The notes beneath the pieces were generated by a model that saw only the letters and a program-made list of their open reading frames with translations, did not search any database and was not told the origin of the DNA. Positions 35,942-44,934 of a stretch of DNA of 64,000 nucleotides are shown in pieces. The first letter of the stretch is position 1; each line of letters begins with the position of its first letter. Source of the DNA: Gluconobacter sp. P1C6_b (GTDB lineage Bacteria; Pseudomonadota; Alphaproteobacteria; Acetobacterales; Acetobacteraceae); assembly GCF_018811945.1 (NCBI RefSeq), contig NZ_JACRVU010000002.1, positions 124,001 through 188,000 of the forward strand. Direction: 5' to 3'. A program made the position numbers and the translations under genes.

Positions 35942-35977
35942 CATGGAACGGCTTCCGGTCTTCTGGCAGGTCTGTCA

Positions 35978-36166
35978 GTGACCGGGCCCTTTCAGTCCTT
36001 TCTTGAGCCTGGACAGATTGTCCAGCATCCCGATCACCCCGAATGGGGCTGGGGCCAGGTCCAGTCGGCTGTGGGAGAGCGGGTGACCGTCAATTTCCAG
36101 CATCAGGGCAAGGTCCTGATCGATGCCTCCCGAATCACGCTTAAACTGGTACCGCGCACAGGGTGA
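35978..36166 (+). CDS. Small DUF3553 protein
   Basis: The 62-residue protein is a DUF3553 member: FLEPGQIVQHPDHPEWGWGQVQS followed by VTVNFQHQGKVLI, suggesting an SH3-like barrel resembling UvrD/CarD-type Tudor modules. Its function is unknown. The start is GTG 35978. The stop overlaps the GTG of comF by 4 bases, so it is coupled to comF and sits in the galU operon. Confidence 0.8.
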   Translation: MTGPFQSFLEPGQIVQHPDHPEWGWGQVQSAVGERVTVNFQHQGKVLIDASRITLKLVPRTG

Positions 36167-36933
36167 AACGGCTTCTGACCCGCAGCGCGCGCGTTGTTCT
36201 GGATACGCTTCTGCCTCCGACCTGTGCGGCCTGCGGGACGGAAGTCATGACAGAAGGCGCGTTCTGCGGCACGTGTTTCCAGGCCGCTCACCGGATTGTT
36301 TCTCCCAGCTGTGACCGATGCGGTGTTCCACTGGAAAATGAGGGCTTGGGCGGTCCTCAGAACTGCTGTGCAGCCTGTCAGGCCCATCCGCCGGTCTGGC
36401 GTTCGGCGCGGGCGGCTTTCGTTTACGACACATGGTCGCGGCGCCTGATCCTCCCGTTGAAATATTCCGATCATACTGAAAATGCAGCTGTTCTGGCCCG
36501 CCAGATGACATCGGCCGCTGAGGACGTGCTGCAGAACGTCACGCTCGTCGTGCCCGTTCCGCTGTATCGCACCCGTCTGTGGAAACGGCGTTACAATCAG
36601 GCTGCGCTGATGGCGCAGGGCGTTTCACGGCTTGCGGGTCTGCCCTGTGTGGTGGATGCTCTTCAGCGTGTCCGCTCCACGCGCTCGCTGGCCCGACTGT
36701 CTGCCGGGGAGCGCGAGCGTGAGATGGAACATGCGGTTCGGGTGAGGAAAGGACGTGGAGCGCGGATAGAGGGACAGGCCGTCCTGCTTGTGGATGACGT
36801 GCTGACGACAGGGTCTACGGCATCGGCCTGCACGACGTCTCTGATGAAGGCCGGTGCGGTAAGCGTGGATATTTTGGTTGCAGCGCGGACCGGGAGAGTG
36901 GATGAACAGAACCCGCGCTTTGTCCAGGAATGA
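36163..36933 (+). CDS. comF: ComF family amidophosphoribosyltransferase-like protein
   Basis: The 256-residue protein has an N-terminal zinc-ribbon pair (CAACG, FCGTCF, CDRCG, CCAACQ) and a C-terminal type I phosphoribosyltransferase domain with the PRPP loop VLLVDDVLTTGSTAS. ComF supports uptake of single-stranded DNA in competent bacteria; in others its role is unclear. It starts with GTG 36163 inside the DUF3553 stop, and grxC begins 7 bases after it. Confidence 0.92.
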   Translation: MKRLLTRSARVVLDTLLPPTCAACGTEVMTEGAFCGTCFQAAHRIVSPSCDRCGVPLENEGLGGPQNCCAACQAHPPVWRSARAAFVYDTWSRRLILPLKYSDHTENAAVLARQMTSAAEDVLQNVTLVVPVPLYRTRLWKRRYNQAALMAQGVSRLAGLPCVVDALQRVRSTRSLARLSAGEREREMEHAVRVRKGRGARIEGQAVLLVDDVLTTGSTASACTTSLMKAGAVSVDILVAARTGRVDEQNPRFVQE

Positions 36934-36940
36934 GGATCCT

Positions 36941-37198
36941 ATGTCGAAAATCGAGATTTATACCCAGCCTGGATGTCCTTACTGCGTGCATGCCGTCAGC
37001 CTGCTGCGCTCCAAGGGAATAGAGTTTCAGGAAATCAACGCGCCTCGCGGATCGACCGAGCGCGAGGAGTCCATCCGTCGATCCGGCAGCCGGACCGTGC
37101 CGCAGACATTTGTGGACGGTAAGGGGCTGGGGGGCTGTGATGACCTGATGGCGCTTGATCGTGCGGGGCGTCTCGATGCCCTGCTGGGCAAGGTCTGA
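36941..37198 (+). CDS. grxC: Glutaredoxin 3
   Basis: This 85-residue dithiol glutaredoxin reduces disulfides with glutathione. The active site CPYC (C12, C15), the cis-proline region RTVPQTFVDG and the GGCDDL glutathione motif are all present. ATG 36941 has GAGG about five bases upstream. The gene is in the galU-comF run and is directly followed by the DUF2147 gene with no gap. Confidence 0.95.
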   Translation: MSKIEIYTQPGCPYCVHAVSLLRSKGIEFQEINAPRGSTEREESIRRSGSRTVPQTFVDGKGLGGCDDLMALDRAGRLDALLGKV

Positions 37199-37687
37199 AT
37201 GCGGGGAGCAGGCTTTTTCGCGGCTGTCCTGCTGGCTGTGTCATCACTTTCCTGTGCCCCGGCACAGGCCCAGACATCTGCTCCAGCAGGTGCGGCTCCT
37301 TCGGATATTCCCGAAGAGGGGCTGTGGTTGTCCGAGGAGCATGACGGGCTGTTTTCCATTGAACCCTGCGGTCACATGCTCTGTGGGCAGCTGATTGGCA
37401 TGGCTTATGACGGGGCTGTTCCCAAGGATGTCTGGGGGCGGTCGCAGTGTGGAATCCGTATGCTGACAGACTTTGTTCCAATTGAGGACCGCAAGTGGCA
37501 GGGGCATATTCTTGATCCGCGGACCGGACGGGTCTATCAGGCGCGGATATGGGTGTCTGAGCCCAATGTCCTGAAACTGCGCGGATTCGTTCTGGGAATG
37601 CCCCTTCTGGGGGAGACCCAGACCTGGACCCGCTATGCCGGTCCACCTGTAGGGCCGCAATGTAAACTGCCAAAGGACGCCCACTGA
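37199..37687 (+). CDS. Exported DUF2147 family protein
   Basis: The 162-residue protein has a Sec signal peptide ending around APAQAQ and a mature domain matching DUF2147: EGLWLSEEHDGLFSIEPCG near the start, then GQLIGM, KWQGHILDPRTGRVYQARIW and LKLRGFVLGMPLLGETQTWTR. Four cysteines (two near CGHMLCG) may pair in the periplasm. The function is unknown; family members are small periplasmic beta-barrel-like proteins. The ATG abuts the grxC stop. Confidence 0.85.
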   Translation: MRGAGFFAAVLLAVSSLSCAPAQAQTSAPAGAAPSDIPEEGLWLSEEHDGLFSIEPCGHMLCGQLIGMAYDGAVPKDVWGRSQCGIRMLTDFVPIEDRKWQGHILDPRTGRVYQARIWVSEPNVLKLRGFVLGMPLLGETQTWTRYAGPPVGPQCKLPKDAH

Positions 37688-37782
37688 ACTGGTGGCCGGG
37701 AAACTGGTGTCGGGGTCGGGAATGCGTCTTTTCCTGGTAACGGGCGTTATCTCTACCATATCGAAAGGAATGCAGATCCATC

Positions 37783-39054
37783 ATGTCCCACCCTGTTTCC
37801 CGCCGTGATTTTGCGGTCGGACTGGTTGCCGGTGTCGCTGCGGCCGGCACCGGTGTCGCCGGGGCCGCTGACCCTGAAAAGGCAGTTCCGACACCTCCGC
37901 CACCGCCGAAGCCGGTTGCAAAAACGATCTGTTTCGTCGGCGGATATACGAAACATGGGCCGCCGGGAGGTGGTACCGGGAACGGACAGGGGATCTCCGT
38001 TTTCGATATGGATCGCGATACGGGCGTTCTGACGCCGATCACGACCTTCACGGATATCGCCAGCCCGTCTTTCCTTGCGATTTCGAAGGATCAGCGCTTT
38101 CTGTACGCGCTGAGCGAGATTGACGATTTCAACAAGGATGGAGACGGTTCCGTCACGGCATTTGCGATCGATCCCAAGACCGGTTCGCTGCGCAAGCTGA
38201 ATGTTGTCAGCTCGAAAGGTGCCGTTCCGGCCCATCTGAGCATCCACCATTCAGGTCGCTACGTGTTGGTCGCCAACTATGTCGGTGGCTGCGTTGCCGT
38301 TCTGCCGATCCGCTCGGACGGATCGCTGGGTGAGGCATCGGATGTTGTCCACAACACGGGGCCGCGTCAGCCGGAACGGGCTTCGGACAATCCGCAGGGC
38401 AATTTCGCCGTGTCCGACCATTCGGGGTCGCACCCGCACATGATCCATTCAGACCCGAGTGGCAAGTTCGTGCTGGCGGATGATGCGGGTCTGGACCGGG
38501 TCTATGTCTGGACGCTGAACATCGACACCGGAAAGCTGATCCCGGCCAAGACACCCTATTACGATATGGAACCGGGCTCGGCGCCGCGCCATTTCCAGTT
38601 CAATCATTCCGGCCGCATCCTGTACAATCTGTGTGAGCAGGATTCGAAGGTCGTCGTTTCCAATTTTGACCCGGCAACGGGCGCGATCAATGACATCCAG
38701 ACAGTCAGCACCGTGACATCGCATTTCCGCGGCTCGACGTTGGCTGCGGAAATCCTGATCTCGGCCAGTGGCAAGTTCGTCTACGTCTCCAACCGTCTGG
38801 GTGATTCGCTGGCCGTCTTCGCCATCGGGGCGGACGGAACGCTGACGCTGCAGGATGAAGTCTGGATGCATGCGGATTACGGTCGCGCGCTGATGTTCGA
38901 TCCGTCCGGAGCGTTCCTGTTCTGCGCCAACCAGCGTTCGGATGCGGTCACGTCCTTCAAGGTGGACAAGAAGACGGGCGAGATTGCGTTTACGAACAAT
39001 TTCACGCCCGTTGGCAGTCCGACGACCTTTGCGTTCATGAATACACAGGTCTGA
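37783..39054 (+). CDS. Tat-exported seven-bladed beta-propeller, lactonase/YbhE family
   Basis: The 423-residue protein begins with a twin-arginine signal SRRDFAVGL followed by a hydrophobic stretch and a Pro-rich linker (about residues 36-45). The rest is a repeating beta-propeller with blade motifs such as FLAISKDQRFLYALSE, LSIHHSGRYVLVANY and FQFNHSGRILYNLCEQ, typical of the YbhE/6-phosphogluconolactonase (Pgl) family. Export makes a cytoplasmic Pgl role unlikely. In an acetic acid bacterium, periplasmic sugar oxidation yields gluconolactone, so a periplasmic lactonase role is a reasonable inference. A strong terminator follows. Confidence 0.75.
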   Translation: MSHPVSRRDFAVGLVAGVAAAGTGVAGAADPEKAVPTPPPPPKPVAKTICFVGGYTKHGPPGGGTGNGQGISVFDMDRDTGVLTPITTFTDIASPSFLAISKDQRFLYALSEIDDFNKDGDGSVTAFAIDPKTGSLRKLNVVSSKGAVPAHLSIHHSGRYVLVANYVGGCVAVLPIRSDGSLGEASDVVHNTGPRQPERASDNPQGNFAVSDHSGSHPHMIHSDPSGKFVLADDAGLDRVYVWTLNIDTGKLIPAKTPYYDMEPGSAPRHFQFNHSGRILYNLCEQDSKVVVSNFDPATGAINDIQTVSTVTSHFRGSTLAAEILISASGKFVYVSNRLGDSLAVFAIGADGTLTLQDEVWMHADYGRALMFDPSGAFLFCANQRSDAVTSFKVDKKTGEIAFTNNFTPVGSPTTFAFMNTQV

Positions 39055-39070
39055 TCGAGCGCTGATCCGA

Positions 39071-39115
39071 AAAGGGCGGTTGCAGCAGAATAATGAACTG
39101 CAACCGCCTTTTTTT
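39071..39115. terminator. Bidirectional terminator between lactonase-like gene and ubiG
   Basis: An 11-bp perfect stem (39075-39085 with 39098-39108) and a 12-base loop are followed by T7 on the plus strand and preceded by AAAG on the other side. It serves the lactonase-like gene and probably the convergent ubiG, whose stop is at 39118. Confidence 0.85.
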
Positions 39116-39117
39116 GC

Positions 39118-39873
39118 TCAGTCCTTGCGGAAGATCGCGATGTAATTGATGCCGGTATCGCGGCTTTCGCGCCACTGGAACGGGACGTAGCTCATCCCGG
39201 CGATGTCCAGCATGCGCAGGCCTGCGCGGCGGCCCATGGCGGCGAGTTCGTCGGGCTTGATGAACTTTTTCCAGTCATGCGTGCCCACGGGCAGCATTCG
39301 CAGCAGATATTCCGCGCCGAGCTTGGCGACGGCAAAGGAACGCGGTGTCCGGTTCAGGGTGGACACCGCGACCATTCCGCCCGGCTTCGTCAGCGTGGCC
39401 AGCATGATCAGGAAGTCCTGCGGATCGTTGACGTGTTCGATGACCTCAAGGGCGTTGACGACATCAAAGCGCGCGCCTTCCTCAACGAGATCTTCCGCGC
39501 TGCCGTTGCGATAGGACAGGGACGCTCCCTCTGGTGGCAGGGGATGGGCGGCCAGATGCGCCTGTGCCGCGCGGATACCGGCGGCACTCGCGTCGATTCC
39601 AACTGTCTCAAAACCGAGTTTGGCGTAAGCCTCGCTGGCCAGACCCGCGCCGCAGCCAATATCGAGCAGGCTCAGAGGGCCGGAAGATTCCCTGCGCAGG
39701 GGCGCAACATGGCGGCTGACCCATTCGGTGCGGAGCGGGTTCATGGCGTGCAGCGGGGCCATGGGGCCACGGGGATTCCACCAGTCTTCGGCCAGAGCGC
39801 TGAAATGGGCGATCTCGGATTCCGATACGGATGCGCGTCTGGAATCCTGTCCCGGGGATGTTTCTGTGGGCAT
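39118..39873 (-). CDS. ubiG: Ubiquinone biosynthesis O-methyltransferase
   Basis: UbiG performs the two O-methylations of ubiquinone synthesis with SAM. The 251-residue product begins SESEIAHFSALAEDWWNPRGPMAPLHAMNPLR, a conserved family opening (residues about 18-49), then the SAM loop LLDIGCGAGLASE and NALEVIEHV. ATG 39873 has AGGAG seven bases upstream; the longer frame to 40017 is not supported. It diverges from lysC across 174 bp. Confidence 0.94.
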   Translation of the reverse strand: MPTETSPGQDSRRASVSESEIAHFSALAEDWWNPRGPMAPLHAMNPLRTEWVSRHVAPLRRESSGPLSLLDIGCGAGLASEAYAKLGFETVGIDASAAGIRAAQAHLAAHPLPPEGASLSYRNGSAEDLVEEGARFDVVNALEVIEHVNDPQDFLIMLATLTKPGGMVAVSTLNRTPRSFAVAKLGAEYLLRMLPVGTHDWKKFIKPDELAAMGRRAGLRMLDIAGMSYVPFQWRESRDTGINYIAIFRKD

Positions 39874-40047
39874 CAGAATTCTCCTTCTGTGTGCCTGTCT
39901 GCCGCACGTCATCTGGACGTGGCGGAGCGAGACGAGTATGTGGACCGGCAGAGTCTGTCCAGGTGCCGGGTGGTTTGCATGTCTTTGCCGTACCCGATGC
40001 CAGACCCGAGCGCGCAACGCCAGACACGTACTGGAGCCTTATCCGCG
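39874..40047. promoter_or_regulatory. Divergent ubiG/lysC intergenic region
   Basis: The 174-bp gap contains one good dyad, CACGTC (39905-39910) and GACGTG (39916-39921) with a 5-base loop, extended by CCG and CGG. Promoters are not obvious. Nothing resembles a lysine riboswitch. Confidence 0.3.
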
Positions 40048-41373
40048 ATGTCCATGCCCGATACTCCCGTCCACGACCAGGTTTCCGGTCGTGCCGATCC
40101 CCATGCCGCCATCAAGGGCGAAAGCGGGAAACGGAAGACGGTTGTCATGAAATTCGGCGGCACGTCCGTCGGGAATATCGAGCGCATCCGGAACGTTGCC
40201 AAACGCGTGAAAGCTGAACATGACCGCGGCCGCCGTGTTGCCGTCGTGGTCTCCGCCATGGCTGGTGTCACGAACCGGATGGTCGGCTACTGCGCCGAGC
40301 TGGACCCGCTGGCAGACCCGAAGGAATACGATGCCGTTGTTGCCGCCGGTGAGCAGGTGACGAGCGGGCTCGTGTCCATCGCGCTGCAGGCGCTTGGTGT
40401 GAAGGCGCGGTCCTTTCAGGGCTGGCAGATCCCGCTCGTAACGGACGATGCGCATGGTAAGGCCGCCATCGAGAGTGTGGACGGTACGGCGCTGCTGGCC
40501 TGTCTGGATGATGATGTGGTGCCCGTTGTGGCCGGCTTCCAGGGCGTCGGCCCCGATGGCCGCATCGCGACGCTGGGACGCGGCGGATCGGATACGTCCG
40601 CCGTGGCCGTCGCTGCTGCCATCAATGCCGACCAGTGTGATATTTATACCGATGTGGACGGGATCTACACGACCGATCCGCGCATCGTGAAACGCGCCAA
40701 GAAGCTGGATCGCATCACCTATGAAGAGATGCTTGAACTGGCTTCGGTAGGCGCCAAGGTACTTCAGACCCGCAGCGTCGCTCTCGCCATGCGCGAGGGT
40801 GTCCGGGTGCGGGTGCTGTCATCGTTCGCCGAGACGGATGATGACAGCGGTTCGATTGTGGTTGATGAGGACGAGATCATGGAGAAGGAACTGGTTGCGG
40901 GGATTGCCAACTCGCATGACGAAGCGAAAATCTCCGTGCGGAACGTTCCGGACCGTCCGGGCATCGCCGCTGCGATTTTCGACCCGCTGGCAGCCGCGAA
41001 CATCAATGTTGACATGATCGTCCAGAGCGTCGGCGTGGACAACATGACGAACATGACCTTCACGGTCAGCAAGTCCGACGAGGCCGCTGCCCGCGCCGTG
41101 CTGGAGAAGGCCCGCGAATACGTCCAGTATGGCGAACTGATCACGTCCCATAACGTGGTGAAGATTAGCGTCGTGGGTATCGGCATGCGCTCGAATGCCG
41201 GTCTGGCCGCGCGGATGTTCCGCACGCTGGCCGATCGCGGCATCAACGTGCAGGTCATCTCCACGAGCGAGATTAAGATCTCCGTCCTGATCGATTCCGA
41301 ATATACCGAACTGGCCATGCGTGCGCTGCACACGGCTTATGGCCTTGATGCCAAAGAGGGAGCCGAGGCGTGA
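40048..41373 (+). CDS. lysC: Aspartate kinase
   Basis: LysC phosphorylates aspartate, opening the lysine, threonine and methionine branch. The 441-residue product has the kinase signature VMKFGGTSVGNI, AGEQVTSGL, GRGGSDTSAVA and VDGIYTTDPR, then two C-terminal ACT domains, which in this family bind lysine or threonine as feedback inhibitors. ATG 40048 gives a 33-residue extension before MKFGG, whereas many homologues begin a few residues before that motif, so a later start near 40147 is possible. The stop overlaps the next gene by 4 bases. Confidence 0.9.
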   Translation: MSMPDTPVHDQVSGRADPHAAIKGESGKRKTVVMKFGGTSVGNIERIRNVAKRVKAEHDRGRRVAVVVSAMAGVTNRMVGYCAELDPLADPKEYDAVVAAGEQVTSGLVSIALQALGVKARSFQGWQIPLVTDDAHGKAAIESVDGTALLACLDDDVVPVVAGFQGVGPDGRIATLGRGGSDTSAVAVAAAINADQCDIYTDVDGIYTTDPRIVKRAKKLDRITYEEMLELASVGAKVLQTRSVALAMREGVRVRVLSSFAETDDDSGSIVVDEDEIMEKELVAGIANSHDEAKISVRNVPDRPGIAAAIFDPLAAANINVDMIVQSVGVDNMTNMTFTVSKSDEAAARAVLEKAREYVQYGELITSHNVVKISVVGIGMRSNAGLAARMFRTLADRGINVQVISTSEIKISVLIDSEYTELAMRALHTAYGLDAKEGAEA

Positions 41374-42413
41374 GCGAAACCCTGAATGCCCGCGCGACGC
41401 TGGACCGGCTGTGGAAGCCGGGCTGTGACTTCCTCGGGAGCGAAGTCGCCATCCTTGGTGGCGCCATGTCCTGGGTCAGCGAGCGGCATCTGGTTTCCGC
41501 GATTTCCAATGCGGGCGGATTCGGCGTTATTGCCTGTGGTGCAATGTCGCCCGAGCGTCTGGAAGAGGAAATCGTCGCCACGCAGGCGATGACGAAGCGC
41601 CCGTTCGGCGTGAACCTCATCACCATGCATCCCGAACTCGACCGGCTCGTGGATGTGTGTCTGGCGCATAATGTCTCGCATATCGTGCTCGCGGGCGGCG
41701 TGCCGAACAGCACCACGATCCGCAAGGTGCGTGATGGCGGGGCGCGGGCGATCGGCTTTGCCCCGGCGCTGGCTCTGGGCAAGCGTCTGGTACGCATGGG
41801 CATTGAAGCTCTTGTGATCGAAGGCTCGGAAGCCGGCGGCCATGTCGGTCCGGTGTCGCTGACCGTTCTGGCGCAGGAAATCCTGCCGCATATCCGTGAT
41901 GTGCCTGTCTTTGTTGCCGGTGGTCTGGGCCGTGGTGACGCGATCCTGTCCTATCTGGAGCAAGGGGCGTCTGGTGCGCAGCTTGGAACGCTGTTTGCAG
42001 CGTCCGAAGAGAGCATCGCGCATGAAAACTTCAAGAAGGCCTTCCTGCGCGCCAATGCCCGCGATGCGGTGACGACCGTGCAGCTCGACGAGCTGTTCCC
42101 GGTCATCCCGGTGCGGGGGCTTTCGAACGAAGGTGGCCGGAATTTCGCACGTCTTCAGGGCGAAGCGCTCCGGAAGTTCCAGAGCGGCGAGCTGACCAAG
42201 GAAGAAGCCCAGCTCTCGATCGAGCATTACTGGGCGGGTGCCCTGCGCCGCGCCGTCATCGAGGGCGATGTAGAGACGGGTTCGGTCATGGCTGGTCAGT
42301 CTGTCGGCATGGTCAAGGAAGTCCGTTCGGTGGCTGAAATTATCGCGACGCTGGTTGAGCAGGCCGTGGATGCCATCAAGCAGCGCGAAACCCGCATCCA
42401 CGCGCCAAGCTAA
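41370..42413 (+). CDS. Nitronate monooxygenase-like flavoprotein (2-nitropropane dioxygenase family)
   Basis: The 347-residue TIM-barrel flavoprotein family includes nitronate monooxygenases and FabK-type enoyl reductases. Visible motifs are VAILGGAMSWVSERHLV, GGFGVIACG, RPFGVNLI, EGSEAGGHVG (FMN-binding and catalytic region) and VFVAGGLGRGDAI. Substrate specificity cannot be read off. The start is GTG 41370, overlapping the lysC stop, and the RodZ-like gene follows after 14 bases. Its conserved place beside lysC suggests a housekeeping rather than detoxifying role, but that is inference. Confidence 0.8.
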   Translation: MSETLNARATLDRLWKPGCDFLGSEVAILGGAMSWVSERHLVSAISNAGGFGVIACGAMSPERLEEEIVATQAMTKRPFGVNLITMHPELDRLVDVCLAHNVSHIVLAGGVPNSTTIRKVRDGGARAIGFAPALALGKRLVRMGIEALVIEGSEAGGHVGPVSLTVLAQEILPHIRDVPVFVAGGLGRGDAILSYLEQGASGAQLGTLFAASEESIAHENFKKAFLRANARDAVTTVQLDELFPVIPVRGLSNEGGRNFARLQGEALRKFQSGELTKEEAQLSIEHYWAGALRRAVIEGDVETGSVMAGQSVGMVKEVRSVAEIIATLVEQAVDAIKQRETRIHAPS

Positions 42414-42427
42414 CGGATTGTCCGGTC

Positions 42428-43711
42428 ATGTCCCCACCGTCCTCGAACCGCCCGTTTTCGCAACCTTCCGACCAGCCAAGTGTCGGAACGGTGCTGCGTG
42501 CGCGTCGCGAGGAACTCGGCTGGCGGCTTGAAGATGTGGCGGAATGGTTGAGAATCCGCCCGAAACTGCTGGCAGCGCTCGAGGCAGACGATCTGTCAAA
42601 GCTGCCTGGGGTCGCGTATGCTGTGGGATTTCTCCGCACCTATGCCCATGCCATGCAACTGGATGCGGATGCGCTGGTCGAGCGGTTCCGCCGTGACACG
42701 CGCGGCGCCGTAACCCGCAAGCCAGAGCTGGTTTTTCCGCAGCCTGAGGGTGATCGCGGGTTGCCGGTCGGTGTACTCGTCGGGGCAGGGCTTGTGGTTG
42801 TGGTCGCGGCCTATGTGGGCTGGTATCGCTTTACAGAACATGACAATCCGGCCCAGAGGCAGGTCCCGGCCGTGGCGGAACTGATGCCAGGGGCTGCAAC
42901 GCCGGCCATGACCTCTCCGCAGGTCGCCTCAGTGATGCCCGGACGCGCTCCGACGCCGGAGCCTCATGCTCCCGTGACACCGTCCTCTGTTCCTGCGACG
43001 TCTGCACCCGTTCTGACGCAGAATGCTCCGGCTCCGGAGGTTCCTGCAGCCCCTGCGGGTGCACAATCCACGCCCCCGAGTGCCGCGCCTTCTGTGGCTC
43101 CGCCGGCTTCGGATGACGATTCAGAGACGACGCCCCCGGCAGGCGAGGCAGCGCCTACACAGCAGACTGATACACAGCAGACGGGGGCGATCGGCCGGCC
43201 CGCCACGGATCTGCCGCCGGCTGTACCTGAGGGAGCCGTTGTGCTCCGGGCGCTGGCTCCCGTCTGGACACAGGTCAGGGACCGGGACGGACATGTTCTC
43301 ATGTCGCGTGTGATGCAGCCGGGTGAAAGCTGGCAGGGTGATCCGGCGGGGGCTCCGTTCCGGATGTCATTCGGCAATGCTGGCGGTATTGTCCTGACCA
43401 CGGCCGGGGCAACCAGTGCGCCGCTGGGGAAAGAAGGGCAGGTCCGCCGGAATGTCGAGGTGACGGCCGATGCCATCCGTTCCGGAGCATTCGGATCGGG
43501 GATCGCGCTGCCGGTGCAGCCCAATGCGCCGCTTCCCGTACCAGGAGCAGCCTCTGCGCCGCTGGCTGTTGCGCCTGCGCCCGTGCCACCCAGAGCACCG
43601 CCTGTTTCCGTTCCCCGGAAGGCACCGACAGCACCTGAAGTCTCGGCCGACGACCTCAATGCCCGACAGCTTGAACATCAGCCGCTGGAACAATCGTCGC
43701 CACCGCATTAA
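42428..43711 (+). CDS. RodZ-like protein: HTH, one membrane helix, C-terminal DUF4115
   Basis: The 427-residue protein has an N-terminal Xre-type helix-turn-helix (residues 18-85, VGTVLRARREELGWRLEDVA), one transmembrane helix at about 111-133, a long Pro/Ala/Ser/Thr/Gln-rich periplasmic stretch, a DUF4115-type domain (about 270-350) and a Pro/Ala-rich tail. RodZ links MreB filaments to the cell wall machinery and shapes rod cells. No mreB is in the window. It lies in the lysC-ispG operon, a common alphaproteobacterial placement. Confidence 0.82.
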   Translation: MSPPSSNRPFSQPSDQPSVGTVLRARREELGWRLEDVAEWLRIRPKLLAALEADDLSKLPGVAYAVGFLRTYAHAMQLDADALVERFRRDTRGAVTRKPELVFPQPEGDRGLPVGVLVGAGLVVVVAAYVGWYRFTEHDNPAQRQVPAVAELMPGAATPAMTSPQVASVMPGRAPTPEPHAPVTPSSVPATSAPVLTQNAPAPEVPAAPAGAQSTPPSAAPSVAPPASDDDSETTPPAGEAAPTQQTDTQQTGAIGRPATDLPPAVPEGAVVLRALAPVWTQVRDRDGHVLMSRVMQPGESWQGDPAGAPFRMSFGNAGGIVLTTAGATSAPLGKEGQVRRNVEVTADAIRSGAFGSGIALPVQPNAPLPVPGAASAPLAVAPAPVPPRAPPVSVPRKAPTAPEVSADDLNARQLEHQPLEQSSPPH

Positions 43712-43724
43712 ACCCATAGATCCA

Positions 43725-43747
43725 TCAGGGGGGCTCAATGCCCCTGA
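43725..43747 (+). promoter_or_regulatory. Leader hairpin before ispG
   Basis: TCAGGGG (43725-43731) and CCCCTGA (43741-43747) form a 7-bp stem in the 77-base gap between the RodZ-like gene and ispG. A second short dyad (CCGG...CCGG) follows. It has no T-run, so an attenuator or processing site is only a guess. Confidence 0.3.
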
Positions 43748-43788
43748 GACAGAGCTCCCGGTCCTTTCCGGGCACGAAGAGGTAAATC

Positions 43789-44934
43789 ATGAGCAGCTAC
43801 CGTCCCTATCAGCACATCGAGCGTCGCAAGTCGCGCCAGATCCATGTCGGCAAGGTTGCGGTCGGTGGTGATGCCCCGATCTCCGTGCAGACCATGACCA
43901 ACACCCTGACATCCGATGCGCAGGCCACGATCGACCAGATCCGCCTGGCCGAGCTGGCAGGTGTGGACATCGTGCGCGTGTCCTGTCCGGATGAGGCCAG
44001 CACGGCCGCCCTGGCGGAGATCGTGCATGAAGTGAACGTCCCCATCGTTGCGGACATCCACTTTCACTACAAGCGCGCCATCGAAGCCGCCAAGGCCGGT
44101 GCGGCCTGCCTGCGAATCAATCCGGGCAATATCGGCAGCGCCGAGCGCGTGCGTGAAGTCGTCAACGCCGCCAAGGATTATGGTTGCTCCATCCGCATCG
44201 GCGTGAACGCCGGTTCGCTCGAAAAGCACCTGCTTGAGAAATACGGTGAGCCCAACCCCGAAGCTCTGGTCGAGAGCGCTCTGGAACACGCGAAGATCCT
44301 CGAGGATCACGACTTCCACGAGTTTAAGATCAGCGTGAAAGCCTCGGACGTGTTCATGGCGGTCGCGGCCTATCAGCAGCTTGCGGATTGCTGTGACCAC
44401 CCGCTGCATATCGGCATCACCGAAGCCGGCTCCAAGCGTGCTGGCACTGTGAAATCCTCCATCGGTCTGGGCAATCTGCTCTGGGCCGGCGTGGGTGACA
44501 CGATGCGCGTGTCGCTTTCCGCTGCTCCGGAAGAAGAAGTACTGGTCGGCTGGGATATCCTGAAGTCCCTCGGCCTGCGTCATCGCGGCGTGAAGATCAT
44601 TTCCTGCCCGTCCTGCGCGCGTCAGGGCTTCAACGTCGTCGAGACGGTGCAGACGCTGGAAGACCGCCTGCAGCACATCAAGACGCCGCTGACGCTGTCC
44701 ATCATCGGCTGCGTGGTGAATGGCCCGGGTGAGGCTCTGATGACCGATATCGGCGTGACCGGTGGTGGCAATGGCCGTCACATGGTCTATGCCGCAGGAC
44801 GTCAGGACCACACGATGCCGGCTGGCGACATGATCGAGCATATCGTTGAACTGGTGGAAAAGAAGGTTTCGGACATCGAGGCCGGCAAGGTCGAGGCGTC
44901 CACGGCCAAGCAGATGGACCCGGCAGCCAGCTGA
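43789..44934 (+). CDS. ispG: 4-hydroxy-3-methylbut-2-en-1-yl diphosphate synthase (flavodoxin/ferredoxin)
   Basis: IspG (GcpE) is the [4Fe-4S] enzyme that converts MEcPP to HMBPP in the non-mevalonate isoprenoid route. The 381-residue product has the N-terminal TIM barrel ([29 protein letters not shown]) and the cluster cysteines in [10 protein letters not shown] and [13 protein letters not shown] has GAGG upstream. Its stop overlaps the hisS start (TGATG). Confidence 0.95.
   Translation: MSSYRPYQHIERRKSRQIHVGKVAVGGDAPISVQTMTNTLTSDAQATIDQIRLAELAGVDIVRVSCPDEASTAALAEIVHEVNVPIVADIHFHYKRAIEAAKAGAACLRINPGNIGSAERVREVVNAAKDYGCSIRIGVNAGSLEKHLLEKYGEPNPEALVESALEHAKILEDHDFHEFKISVKASDVFMAVAAYQQLADCCDHPLHIGITEAGSKRAGTVKSSIGLGNLLWAGVGDTMRVSLSAAPEEEVLVGWDILKSLGLRHRGVKIISCPSCARQGFNVVETVQTLEDRLQHIKTPLTLSIIGCVVNGPGEALMTDIGVTGGGNGRHMVYAAGRQDHTMPAGDMIEHIVELVEKKVSDIEAGKVEASTAKQMDPAAS

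Noticed and set aside
39874-40047. Lysine riboswitch before lysC
   Set aside because: The gap is 174 bp with a single small hairpin; the multi-helix lysine aptamer cannot be drawn.
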